This document shows, piece after piece, positions 17,457 to 25,782 of a DNA stretch of 64,000 nucleotides. This stretch comes from Heyndrickxia ginsengihumi (GTDB lineage Bacteria > Bacillota > Bacilli > Bacillales > Bacillaceae_C). The stretch covers positions 51,961 through 115,960 of the forward strand of contig NZ_JAAIWK010000007.1 of assembly GCF_011008565.1 (NCBI RefSeq), in the 5' to 3' direction. The notes below the pieces were generated by a model. The model was not told the DNA's origin. It made no database searches and saw only the letters and a list, made by a program, of their open reading frames with translations. The number at the start of each line of letters is the position of its first letter. The stretch's first letter is position 1. A program made the translations under genes and the position numbers.

Positions 17457-18140
17457 TTGCGAAATTTAGCGATAAAATGGATGTCAATATTGGCTGTTTT
17501 ACTTTATATTATGTATGGGCATTTTCCTGTTGAAAATGCTCATGCAGCTTCTTTTAATGGAAGTGTTCAAGAATGTATTGATCATCCTAAAAAATGTGAC
17601 AGTAGTTCAACATCAGACAGTAAGCAAAAAAAATCTCCATCCTCTACTTCCACAAGTTCTGTTGTGTCAGCGTGGGATATTATCAAAATGGTTTTTGCGC
17701 TTATTTTTGTCATTGCACTATTGTACTGTCTATTAAAATTTATAAATAAAAAAAGCCGTTCATACCAAAATAACCGTTTGATCCAAAATTTTGGCGGTAC
17801 TCCTTTAGGGGGCAATAAATCATTGCAAATGGTAAAGGTTGGGAATCGATTATTAGTTATTGGTGTTGGTGAAGACATTCATTTAGTTAAGGAAATTAAC
17901 GATAAAGATGAAGTGACAGCACTGATGAATCAATATAATCAGCAGTTAGAACAATCTTTAGAACCGCGAGATATTATTACGAAATTAACAAATACGATAA
18001 AAACGCATGTTAAGAAAGATGAACAAGGAAAATCATCGTCATTTAAACATCTTTTAGTTAATCAATTAGATGCCTTAAAAAAGGAAAGAAAAACGGTTAT
18101 GAAAGAAATGGAGCAAATGGAGAATAAACACGATGAATGA
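17457..18140 (+). CDS. fliO: Flagellar biosynthetic protein FliO/FliZ
   Basis: FliO (called FliZ in B. subtilis) is a membrane scaffold for assembly of the FliP export channel. The 227-residue protein has a probable N-terminal signal sequence (cleavage region near HAASF, residue about 31), a short Cys-containing and Ser-rich external segment (two Cys in ECIDHPKKCDS), a transmembrane helix at about residues 69-92 and a cytoplasmic FliO domain (GGTPLGGNKSLQMVKVGNRL). It starts at TTG 17457 after AAGAGGGTGA and overlaps fliP. Confidence 0.9.
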   Translation: MRNLAIKWMSILAVLLYIMYGHFPVENAHAASFNGSVQECIDHPKKCDSSSTSDSKQKKSPSSTSTSSVVSAWDIIKMVFALIFVIALLYCLLKFINKKSRSYQNNRLIQNFGGTPLGGNKSLQMVKVGNRLLVIGVGEDIHLVKEINDKDEVTALMNQYNQQLEQSLEPRDIITKLTNTIKTHVKKDEQGKSSSFKHLLVNQLDALKKERKTVMKEMEQMENKHDE

Positions 18141-18798
18141 AATTATGAATGCTTTAGGGAACAGCTCAGCAAATACAGTATCTACATCTGTCAAGTTACT
18201 TTTATTAATGACCGTTCTTTCTTTGGCACCTAGTATACTCATTTTGTTAACATCTTTTACTCGTATTGTTATTGTCTTGTCTTTTGTAAGAACGTCTCTT
18301 GGGACGCAACAAGCGCCGCCTAACCAAGTGATTATTGGTTTAGCACTTTTTTTAACTTTTTTTATTATGGCGCCAACTTTTTCGCAAGTGAATAAAGAGG
18401 CTTTAACACCACTCTTTAATGATAAGATCACGTTAGAACAGGCATATGATAAAGCGCAAGTTCCATTTAAAGAATTTATGAGTAAACAAACGAGGCAAAA
18501 GGATTTACAACTTTTTTTAGATTATGCACATGAAAAGCAACCAAAAGATATTCAAGATATTCCGATTACTACATTAGTACCTGCTTTCGCACTAAGCGAG
18601 TTAAAGACAGCCTTTCAATTAGGGTTTATGATTTTTATACCTTTTTTAGTAATTGATATGGTTGTGGCAAGTGTGCTTATGTCGATGGGGATGATGATGT
18701 TACCGCCAGTCACCATTTCATTGCCTTTTAAAATTTTACTTTTTGTTTTAGTAGATGGCTGGTATTTAGTAATAAAATCATTATTGGAAAGCTTTTAG
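18133..18798 (+). CDS. fliP: Flagellar export gate protein FliP
   Basis: FliP is the core pentameric subunit of the flagellar export gate. The 221-residue protein carries hydrophobic helices and the family motifs LTSFTRIVIVLSFVRTSLG, QAPPNQVIIGLALFLTFF and the C-terminal MGMMMLPPVTISLPFKILLF. The start overlaps the fliO stop by 8 bases. It lies in the standard fliO-P-Q-R order. Confidence 0.96.
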   Translation: MNEIMNALGNSSANTVSTSVKLLLLMTVLSLAPSILILLTSFTRIVIVLSFVRTSLGTQQAPPNQVIIGLALFLTFFIMAPTFSQVNKEALTPLFNDKITLEQAYDKAQVPFKEFMSKQTRQKDLQLFLDYAHEKQPKDIQDIPITTLVPAFALSELKTAFQLGFMIFIPFLVIDMVVASVLMSMGMMMLPPVTISLPFKILLFVLVDGWYLVIKSLLESF

Positions 18799-18815
18799 AA
18801 AAGGGTGAATAATTC

Positions 18816-19085
18816 ATGAGTGAAGAAATGGTGATCTCTTTAGCAGAAAAGGGAGTATATACTACATTAGTTGTTTGCGGTCCATTGCTAGCAATTGCTT
18901 TAATTATTGGAGTCATTGTCAGTGTTTTTCAAGCTGCAACACAAATACAAGAGCAGACACTTGCTTTTATTCCGAAAATTGTAGGGATTTTACTTGGTCT
19001 TGTATTTTTAGGCCCATGGATGCTTAGTCATATGCTTTCGTATACGAAAGATATTTTAATGAATTTAACACAATATATAGGATAG
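18816..19085 (+). CDS. fliQ: Flagellar export gate protein FliQ
   Basis: FliQ is a two-helix subunit of the export gate. The 89-residue protein has two hydrophobic hairpin helices with GPLLAIALIIGVIVSVFQAA and the conserved TQIQEQTLAFIPKI between them. AAGGGTG precedes the ATG. Confidence 0.95.
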   Translation: MSEEMVISLAEKGVYTTLVVCGPLLAIALIIGVIVSVFQAATQIQEQTLAFIPKIVGILLGLVFLGPWMLSHMLSYTKDILMNLTQYIG

Positions 19086-19094
19086 GGATAAACA

Positions 19095-19874
19095 ATGGAT
19101 CAATTGCTTCCTTCTTTTTCTATCTTTTTATTAGTTCTAGTAAGAGTCACAACATTTTTTATCATGATGCCTTTATTTTCACATCGATCGGTTCCAGCAG
19201 TTTTTAGAATCGGTTTTTCATTTTTCTTATCATTGCTTATTTACTATACGATCCATGTTCACCCGTTTGAAATTAATGGCGAGTACTTTTTCCTTCTTAT
19301 AAAAGAAGCACTTGTTGGCTTGCTGATTAGTTTCGTGGCATATATGATTTTTTCTGTTATTCAAATTGCAGGTTCATTTATTGATTTTCAAATGGGCTTT
19401 TCAATGGCAAATGTGATCGATCCGCAAACAGGAGCACAAAGTCCACTTGTTGGTCAATATTTATATAGTTTTGCGTTATTATTTCTGCTGGCGGTAAATG
19501 GTCATCATATTATTTTAGACGGCATTTATTATAGTTATCAATTTATTCCAATTGATCAAACATGGATACCGCTTGGACATGCTAACCTTGCTGAATATTT
19601 ATTGAAAATAATGGGGCAAGTATTTGTAATCGCTTTTCAAATGTCTATTCCAGTTGTAGCAGTTTTATTTTTAGTCGATGTTGCTTTAGGAATTGTGGCG
19701 AGAACGGTACCACAGCTGAATCTTTTTGTTGTAGGGTTTCCGGTAAAAATTGCAGTTAGTTTTTTCATTATGATTGTAACAATGGGTACAATCTTTGTGA
19801 TCATTCAGCATTTATTTGAATCTATGTTTTATATAATGCGGAATGTCATGCAATTATTGGGGGGAACAATATGA
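19095..19874 (+). CDS. fliR: Flagellar export gate protein FliR
   Basis: FliR is the single-copy export gate subunit. The 259-residue protein is very hydrophobic, with about six membrane segments and the conserved block GSFIDFQMGFSMANVIDPQT, plus VPQLNLFVVGFPVKI near the C-terminus. Its 3' end overlaps the flhB start (ATGA), implying translational coupling. Confidence 0.95.
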   Translation: MDQLLPSFSIFLLVLVRVTTFFIMMPLFSHRSVPAVFRIGFSFFLSLLIYYTIHVHPFEINGEYFFLLIKEALVGLLISFVAYMIFSVIQIAGSFIDFQMGFSMANVIDPQTGAQSPLVGQYLYSFALLFLLAVNGHHIILDGIYYSYQFIPIDQTWIPLGHANLAEYLLKIMGQVFVIAFQMSIPVVAVLFLVDVALGIVARTVPQLNLFVVGFPVKIAVSFFIMIVTMGTIFVIIQHLFESMFYIMRNVMQLLGGTI

Positions 19875-20953
19875 AACTCCTCTCACTGAATTTACAGTAT
19901 TTCGCAGGAGAAAAAACAGAAAAAGCAACGCCTAAAAAACGCCAAGATGTTAGAAAAAAAGGACAAACGGCAAAAAGTCAGGATGTAAATACTGCCGTCG
20001 GATTACTTTCCATTTTTTTATTTTTATATTTTGGCTCTTCTACAATTGGCGATAAACTGTTTCAATTGCTAAGACTATCTTTTACTAAATATATGCTGGA
20101 AGATGTTACGGAGCAGAGCGTTCACAAAATATTTATTGATATTCTAAAAGAAGTCTCATCAATGCTTATCCCAATTATGGCAGTAGCATTGCTTGCTGGC
20201 ATTGTTTCAAACTTAGCACAAATTGGTTTTATATTTTCTGGTGAAGGATTAAAAATGAAAATTGATAAAATTAATCCTGTGACTGGAATGAAAAGGATAT
20301 TTTCAATTAGAGCGCTTGTTGAGCTATTGAAATCTATCTTGAAAATGCTAATTATTGGGATTGTTGTGTTTGCCATCCTTTGGGCAAATATAGATGATGT
20401 CTTAAATTTACCATATAAAAGTGTAGGGAGTTCATTAGAAACGATCGGTCACTTGACATTGCTCATTGGTTTGTGCGGTTCAATCGCATTATTTGGTCTG
20501 GCTATTTTAGATTACTTATATCAACGGTTTGATTTTGAAAAAAATATTCGAATGTCAAAGCAGGATATTAAAGATGAGTTTAAGAGTTCTGAAGGAGATC
20601 CATTAATTAAATCAAAGATTAAGCAAAGACAACGTGAAATGGCAATGAGGCGTATGATGCAAGAGGTTCCTAACGCAGATGTGGTCATTACTAATCCAAC
20701 CCATTTTGCTATTTGTCTAAAATATGATGAGGAAAAAAGTGATGCCCCAATTGTAGTCGCAAAGGGTGCAGATTTTTTAGCCCAAAAAATTAAAATGATT
20801 GCAAAGGAACATGATGTATTAATGGTAGAAAACCGCCCATTAGCAAGAGCTCTTTACGATCAAGTTGATGTTGGTAAGGCTATTCCAGAGCAATTTTTTA
20901 AAGCAGTGGCAGAAATTTTAGCCTATGTATATAGAATGAAAAATAAAATCTAG
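19871..20953 (+). CDS. flhB: Flagellar export switch protein FlhB
   Basis: FlhB controls the change from rod/hook to filament export. The 360-residue protein has the basic N-terminal EKTEKATPKKRQDVRKKGQ, four membrane helices between about residues 42 and 215, and a cytoplasmic domain with the autocleavage motif NPTH at residues 275-278. Cleavage between Asn275 and Pro276 is established for the family. The unusually hydrophobic start MKLLSLNLQYFAGEKT occurs in Bacillus relatives too. Confidence 0.96.
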   Translation: MKLLSLNLQYFAGEKTEKATPKKRQDVRKKGQTAKSQDVNTAVGLLSIFLFLYFGSSTIGDKLFQLLRLSFTKYMLEDVTEQSVHKIFIDILKEVSSMLIPIMAVALLAGIVSNLAQIGFIFSGEGLKMKIDKINPVTGMKRIFSIRALVELLKSILKMLIIGIVVFAILWANIDDVLNLPYKSVGSSLETIGHLTLLIGLCGSIALFGLAILDYLYQRFDFEKNIRMSKQDIKDEFKSSEGDPLIKSKIKQRQREMAMRRMMQEVPNADVVITNPTHFAICLKYDEEKSDAPIVVAKGADFLAQKIKMIAKEHDVLMVENRPLARALYDQVDVGKAIPEQFFKAVAEILAYVYRMKNKI

Positions 20954-20986
20954 TTTTAAATGATGAAGTGTTAGGAGAGAAATAGT

Positions 20987-23023
20987 ATGAAAGCAAGAGA
21001 CCTCCCCGTTATATTGGGTGTAATATTAATTATATCTATGTTGATTATTCCATTTCCAACATGGTTATTAAGTTTTTTAATCATATGTAATATATCTCTT
21101 GCACTACTAGTATTGTTAATCTCCATGAATATGAATGAGCCTTTACAGTTTTCAGTTTTCCCATCACTCTTATTAATATTAACGTTATTTCGTTTAGGGC
21201 TAAATATATCTACGACGAGATCGATTTTAAGTAAAGGGGATGGTGGTAGTGTAATAGAAACGTTCGGTTCTTTCGTTGTCGGAGGTAATATCGTCGTTGG
21301 ACTCGTTGTATTTTTAATTTTGATTATTATTCAATTTATTGTGATAACGAAAGGTTCTGAAAGGGTTTCTGAAGTTGCGGCTCGCTTTACATTGGATGCG
21401 ATGCCAGGTAAGCAAATGAGCATTGATGCTGATCTAAATGCAGGAATGATTTCTGAACAAGAAGCGAGAAGTAGACGTGAAAAAGTAGGTAGAGAAGCGG
21501 ATTTTTATGGAGCAATGGATGGGGCAAGTAAATTTGTTAAAGGCGATGCGATTGCCAGCATTATTATTGTTCTTATTAATCTCATTTTTGGAATCATCAT
21601 TGGTATGACACAATTAGGACTTGCTGTTAGTGAAGCGGCAAACCGTTTTTCTTTAATGACTGTTGGGGACGGGATTGTCAGCCAAATTCCAGCCTTATTA
21701 ATATCTACAGCAACTGGTATTGTTGTCACAAGAGCAGCGTCTGATGGTAACCTTGGTCAAGATGTTTTAGCGCAATTACTTTCCTATCCAAAAATGTTAT
21801 ATGTTGCATCAGGTACAATTTTGCTTTTAGGTATATTTACACCAATCAATGATTTAATTACAATCCCCATCGCACTTGCCTTAGCTTTTGGAGGATATCA
21901 ATTATCAAGAGTTCCAAAACAAACTGAAAAAGATCTTATGGAGATTGATGAAGAAGTACAGTCAGATGAGATGAAAAGTCCTGAAAGCGTAATGAGCCTT
22001 CTTGATATTGATCCGATTGAATTTGAATTTGGATATGGTCTTATCCCGTTAGTTGATGCCAATCAAGGTGGAGATTTATTAGATAGAATTGTTATGATTC
22101 GGCGACAATTGGCTTTAGAATTAGGGATTGTTATTCCGGTTGTAAGAATTAGGGACAATATTCAGCTACAACCAAATGAATATCGTTTAAAGATAAAAGG
22201 AAATGAATTGGCAAAGGGTGAGATATTATTAGATCACTATTTAGCTATGACACCTGGTGAGGATGATCATTCAATTGAGGGAATAGATACAAAGGAACCA
22301 GCCTTTGGTTTACCTGCAAAATGGATTACTGAGGAGCAAAAAGAGCAAGCTGAAATTTTCGGTTATACGGTAGTAGATCCTCCAACAGTTGTTTCAACGC
22401 ATATAACAGAAGTAATTCGGATGAATGCATATGAATTATTAGGAAGACAAGAAACAAAATCATTAGTAGATCATTTAAAGGAATCTTATCCAGTTCTTGT
22501 AGAAGAAGTAACACCAAATCCATTGGCAATTGGAGATATTCAGAAAGTATTGGTAAAATTATTAAAAGAAAATGTTTCAATTCGGAAGTTAACGATTATT
22601 TTTGAAACGTTAGCAGATTATGGAAAGCTAACTTCAGATACAGATTTATTAGCAGAGTATGTACGGCAAAGTTTGGCACGTCAAATAACGGAACAATATA
22701 CGAATGATGGACAAAATTTAAAAGTGATTACTGTATCTGGAAAAGTGGAAAAAATGATTGCTGACAGCATTCAACAAACCGAGCATGGAAACTATTTATC
22801 GATGGATCCTGCGATGTCACAACGATTAGTTGAAGCAATTGCTGCACAAATTGAAAATGTTTCTATGTCAGGGAGTTCTCCAGTCATTTTGTGTTCTCCA
22901 GCTGTTCGGATGTATATAAGGCAGATGACAGAACGATACTTTCCGCAAGTACCAATACTTTCATATAACGAACTGGAAGCTAATGTAGAGGTTCAAAGCA
23001 TAGGGTTGGTGAATGTTGAATGA
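20987..23023 (+). CDS. flhA: Flagellar export gate protein FlhA
   Basis: FlhA is the large nonameric export gate protein. The 678-residue sequence has eight predicted membrane helices in the first half, the FHIPEP signature region (PSLLLILTLFRLGLNISTTR and ITKGSERVSEVAARFTLDAM, PGKQMSIDADLN), and a cytoplasmic substrate-docking domain (after about residue 330) with DLLDRIVMIRRQLALELGI. The start follows AGGAGAG. Its stop overlaps flhF by 4 bases. Confidence 0.96.
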   Translation: MKARDLPVILGVILIISMLIIPFPTWLLSFLIICNISLALLVLLISMNMNEPLQFSVFPSLLLILTLFRLGLNISTTRSILSKGDGGSVIETFGSFVVGGNIVVGLVVFLILIIIQFIVITKGSERVSEVAARFTLDAMPGKQMSIDADLNAGMISEQEARSRREKVGREADFYGAMDGASKFVKGDAIASIIIVLINLIFGIIIGMTQLGLAVSEAANRFSLMTVGDGIVSQIPALLISTATGIVVTRAASDGNLGQDVLAQLLSYPKMLYVASGTILLLGIFTPINDLITIPIALALAFGGYQLSRVPKQTEKDLMEIDEEVQSDEMKSPESVMSLLDIDPIEFEFGYGLIPLVDANQGGDLLDRIVMIRRQLALELGIVIPVVRIRDNIQLQPNEYRLKIKGNELAKGEILLDHYLAMTPGEDDHSIEGIDTKEPAFGLPAKWITEEQKEQAEIFGYTVVDPPTVVSTHITEVIRMNAYELLGRQETKSLVDHLKESYPVLVEEVTPNPLAIGDIQKVLVKLLKENVSIRKLTIIFETLADYGKLTSDTDLLAEYVRQSLARQITEQYTNDGQNLKVITVSGKVEKMIADSIQQTEHGNYLSMDPAMSQRLVEAIAAQIENVSMSGSSPVILCSPAVRMYIRQMTERYFPQVPILSYNELEANVEVQSIGLVNVE

Positions 23024-24168
23024 AAATAAAAAAATTTTTAGCCCCTAATATGTCTGAGGCAATGAAGCAAATTCGTGTAGAATTGGGTGATAATGCAGTC
23101 ATTTTAAATTCTAAAGTCGTTCAGCAAAAAGGTTTTTTAGGTCTTGTTAAAAAAAGAAAGATTGAAGTCATTGCTGCTATTGACCCTGAAGTGAAGGGGA
23201 ACGCAAATGTAGTAAAGAAGCGAAAAGAAGAACCTGTTCAATTCCAATTGCCAAAAGTTGAAAAGGAAAAGAACGTGCCAAACCAAGAAAATATTCATCA
23301 TGAACTAACTGAGCTAAAAAAGGTGGTTCATCACCTATCAAAATTTTCTAATTTAGAATATCATCAATTTCCAGGTTCAATCCAATCATTTTTGCGTAAA
23401 TTGAGTGATCAAGAGGTAGATCAGAACATCATTATGAATGTAGGTGATCACCTGTATGAAAAATGGAAATTAAGTGAACATGAACCATCAATTGCGCTTT
23501 TAAATAAGTGGGGTGAAACCTTTTTAATCAATAATATTTCTTCTTATTCGTTTGGTAGTACGACTAAAAAGTATGTCAATTTAGTTGGTCCAACAGGGGT
23601 TGGGAAAACGACAACATTGGCGAAAATGGCTGCAGAAGCGGTTCTTGAAAAAAAGAAGAAAATTGCTTTTATTACTACAGATACTTATCGAATTGCTGCA
23701 ATCGAACAGCTTAAAACTTATGCAACCCTTTTAAATGTTCCAGTAGAAGTCGTATATAAGCAATCTGACTTTCAAAAAGCAATTGAGAAGTTTATCGATT
23801 TTGATTGTATCTTTATTGACACAGCAGGAAGAAACTATCGTGAAATTCAATATATTGAGGAATTGAAAAACCTTATCGATTTTGAAGAAGATATTGAAAC
23901 ATTGTTAACTTTATCCCTAACAATGAAAGAAAATGATATGATTGAGATTGTTGATAGTTTTCAAAATATTAACGTTGATAAATTCCTCTTTACAAAAATT
24001 GATGAGACGAAAACATATGGATCAATGCTAAATTTAATGCTGAAGTATCAAGTCGGCATTGCTTATATAACTACCGGTCAGAACGTACCTGATGACATTG
24101 TTCAGGCCACTCCAGAGGTTGCGATTCAATATTTGTTTGGAGAGATAAGAAATGAGAGACCAAGCTGA
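23020..24168 (+). CDS. flhF: Flagellar SRP-type GTPase FlhF
   Basis: FlhF is an SRP-family GTPase that fixes the number and place of flagella. The 382-residue protein has a basic N-terminal B domain (about residues 1-110), the N region and the G domain with GPTGVGKTT at residues 190-198, DTYRIAAIEQLK and DTAGRN motifs, then TKIDETKTYGS. It overlaps flhA and flhG; the flhG product is its known GTPase activator. Confidence 0.96.
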   Translation: MKIKKFLAPNMSEAMKQIRVELGDNAVILNSKVVQQKGFLGLVKKRKIEVIAAIDPEVKGNANVVKKRKEEPVQFQLPKVEKEKNVPNQENIHHELTELKKVVHHLSKFSNLEYHQFPGSIQSFLRKLSDQEVDQNIIMNVGDHLYEKWKLSEHEPSIALLNKWGETFLINNISSYSFGSTTKKYVNLVGPTGVGKTTTLAKMAAEAVLEKKKKIAFITTDTYRIAAIEQLKTYATLLNVPVEVVYKQSDFQKAIEKFIDFDCIFIDTAGRNYREIQYIEELKNLIDFEEDIETLLTLSLTMKENDMIEIVDSFQNINVDKFLFTKIDETKTYGSMLNLMLKYQVGIAYITTGQNVPDDIVQATPEVAIQYLFGEIRNERPS

Positions 24169-25027
24169 GCAGTTACGCGCAAAAATCAATAGTATGAATG
24201 ATGCAAAACAGGCTAAAACAATTGCTGTTGTGAGTGGCAAAGGTGGTGTAGGCAAATCCAACGTATCCACTAATATGGCAATTGCTTTAGCAAAGCAAGG
24301 AAATAAGGTTTTAGTATTTGATTTAGATATTGGAATGGGCAATATACATGTGCTCCTTGGTCTCAACGCACCATTTTCAATATCGGATTTCATCAAACAT
24401 CATATGAATCTTGAAGAGATTGTATGTTCGAGCCCATATCAAATATCGTATATTTCAGCTGGAAATAGTTTTTCAGAGATTATGGATTTAGATGGCGGGA
24501 CAGCAATGAGACTGCTTGACAATATTGAACGTCTAAGTCTTCAATATGATTATATTATTTTTGATATGGGTGCAGGTGCAACCGCTTCAAGTCTAGAAAT
24601 TTTAATTGCTGTTGACGATGTATTTGTCGTGACGACACCTGAACCTACAGCTATTACAGATGCGTACTCCATGATGAAATACATTTGTATGAAAAGCTCT
24701 GAAACGCAATTTTATTTAATATGCAATCGAGCTGAAAAAGAAAAAGAAGGTTTGATTACTTTACAACGGCTACAATTAACAATGGAAAAATTTTTACAAA
24801 AACAAGTAAGTATTTTGGGGGTATTATTGGAAGATAGCATAGTCCGAAAAGCTGTTGCAAAGCAGACACCGTTTTATGTTGAATTTCCAAACTCTGCGAT
24901 TGCCAAAAAAATAGATATGCTGCTACAAAACTACTCTGATGTTGTTATGACATCATTTGTTAAAAAAGAACGGTTTGTACAGAAACTTAAAAGCTTTTGG
25001 CGTAACAACCGTTTGAAGGTTAAATAG
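24152..25027 (+). CDS. flhG: Flagellar number regulator FlhG (YlxH), MinD-like ATPase
   Basis: FlhG is a MinD/ParA-family ATPase that works with FlhF in flagellar patterning. The N-terminal DQAEQLR (residues 3-9) is the known FlhF-activating helix in B. subtilis; the deviant Walker A GKGGVGKS is at residues 29-36. The DLDIGMGN motif and a C-terminal basic/amphipathic membrane-targeting end (KKERFVQKLKSFWRNNRLKV) are present. It starts inside flhF. Confidence 0.95.
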   Translation: MRDQAEQLRAKINSMNDAKQAKTIAVVSGKGGVGKSNVSTNMAIALAKQGNKVLVFDLDIGMGNIHVLLGLNAPFSISDFIKHHMNLEEIVCSSPYQISYISAGNSFSEIMDLDGGTAMRLLDNIERLSLQYDYIIFDMGAGATASSLEILIAVDDVFVVTTPEPTAITDAYSMMKYICMKSSETQFYLICNRAEKEKEGLITLQRLQLTMEKFLQKQVSILGVLLEDSIVRKAVAKQTPFYVEFPNSAIAKKIDMLLQNYSDVVMTSFVKKERFVQKLKSFWRNNRLKVK

Positions 25028-25093
25028 GCTTTTCTTCTACTGAATTTTACGTATATTAACAACAACATCATTGTAAGGGTAGGGGGGAGACGT

Positions 25094-25771
25094 TTGAATA
25101 ATCATGATAATCAGCTAAATTCAATAGAACATAAAAATAGGAAGAAAATTATAACTAAATCTAGTGCATCAAATGATACACCAAGAATACATAAACGTCG
25201 AAAACTTGTATGCATTGGGACTTCAACTGGTGGGCCGCGCGCCTTGCAAACGGTGTTAACCTCTCTGCCAGAATCGTTTCCAGCACCAATTTTAGTTGTT
25301 CAGCATATGCCAGCAGGTTTTACAAACTCATTGGCCAAGCGTTTAAATAATTTAAGTCGCATATCAGTTAAAGAAGCAGAAGATTTAGAGTCGATAGAGA
25401 GCAGTGTAGCATATATTGCACCTGGCAATTTTCATATGACTGTGTCAAAAAGCGGGAAACAATTAGTTGTATCTTTAGAACAAACGCCACCTCTAAATGG
25501 GCACAGACCTGCTGTTGACAAAACGCTTGAATCATTAAGCCAATTAAGAGACTACGACATTGTTGTAGTCATAATGACTGGTATGGGACAAGATGGAACA
25601 AAAGGTTTACTTGAATTGAAACGAACACAGAATGTTAAAGTAATTGCAGAATCAAAAGAAAGCTGTGTCGTCTATGGAATGCCAAGATCTGCGATTGAAG
25701 CAAATCTTGTAGATGAAATTAAAAAAATAGATGAAATTGGAGAGACAATTTTAAAATATATTAATGAATAG
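25094..25771 (+). CDS. cheB: Chemotaxis methylesterase CheB without receiver domain
   Basis: CheB removes methyl groups from chemoreceptors. This 225-residue protein has only a linker-like N-terminus (residues 1-36, Lys/Asn/Ser-rich) and the methylesterase domain. The catalytic triad is visible: Ser44 in GTSTGGP, His71 in QHMPAG and Asp167 in MGQDGTKG. Typical CheB is about 350 residues with an N-terminal response-regulator domain, which is absent here. The gap to flhG is only 66 bases, holding no receiver remnant, and AGGGGGGAGA precedes TTG 25094. Control by CheA phosphorylation would therefore be lost. A sequencing artefact is unlikely because nothing receiver-like is nearby. Confidence 0.9.
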   Translation: MNNHDNQLNSIEHKNRKKIITKSSASNDTPRIHKRRKLVCIGTSTGGPRALQTVLTSLPESFPAPILVVQHMPAGFTNSLAKRLNNLSRISVKEAEDLESIESSVAYIAPGNFHMTVSKSGKQLVVSLEQTPPLNGHRPAVDKTLESLSQLRDYDIVVVIMTGMGQDGTKGLLELKRTQNVKVIAESKESCVVYGMPRSAIEANLVDEIKKIDEIGETILKYINE

Positions 25772-25782
25772 GTGTGATACTT

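Noticed and set aside
25028..25093. Frameshifted remains of a CheB receiver domain
   Set aside because: The interval is only 66 bases and translates to no receiver-like motif in any frame, so a frameshift does not explain the missing domain.
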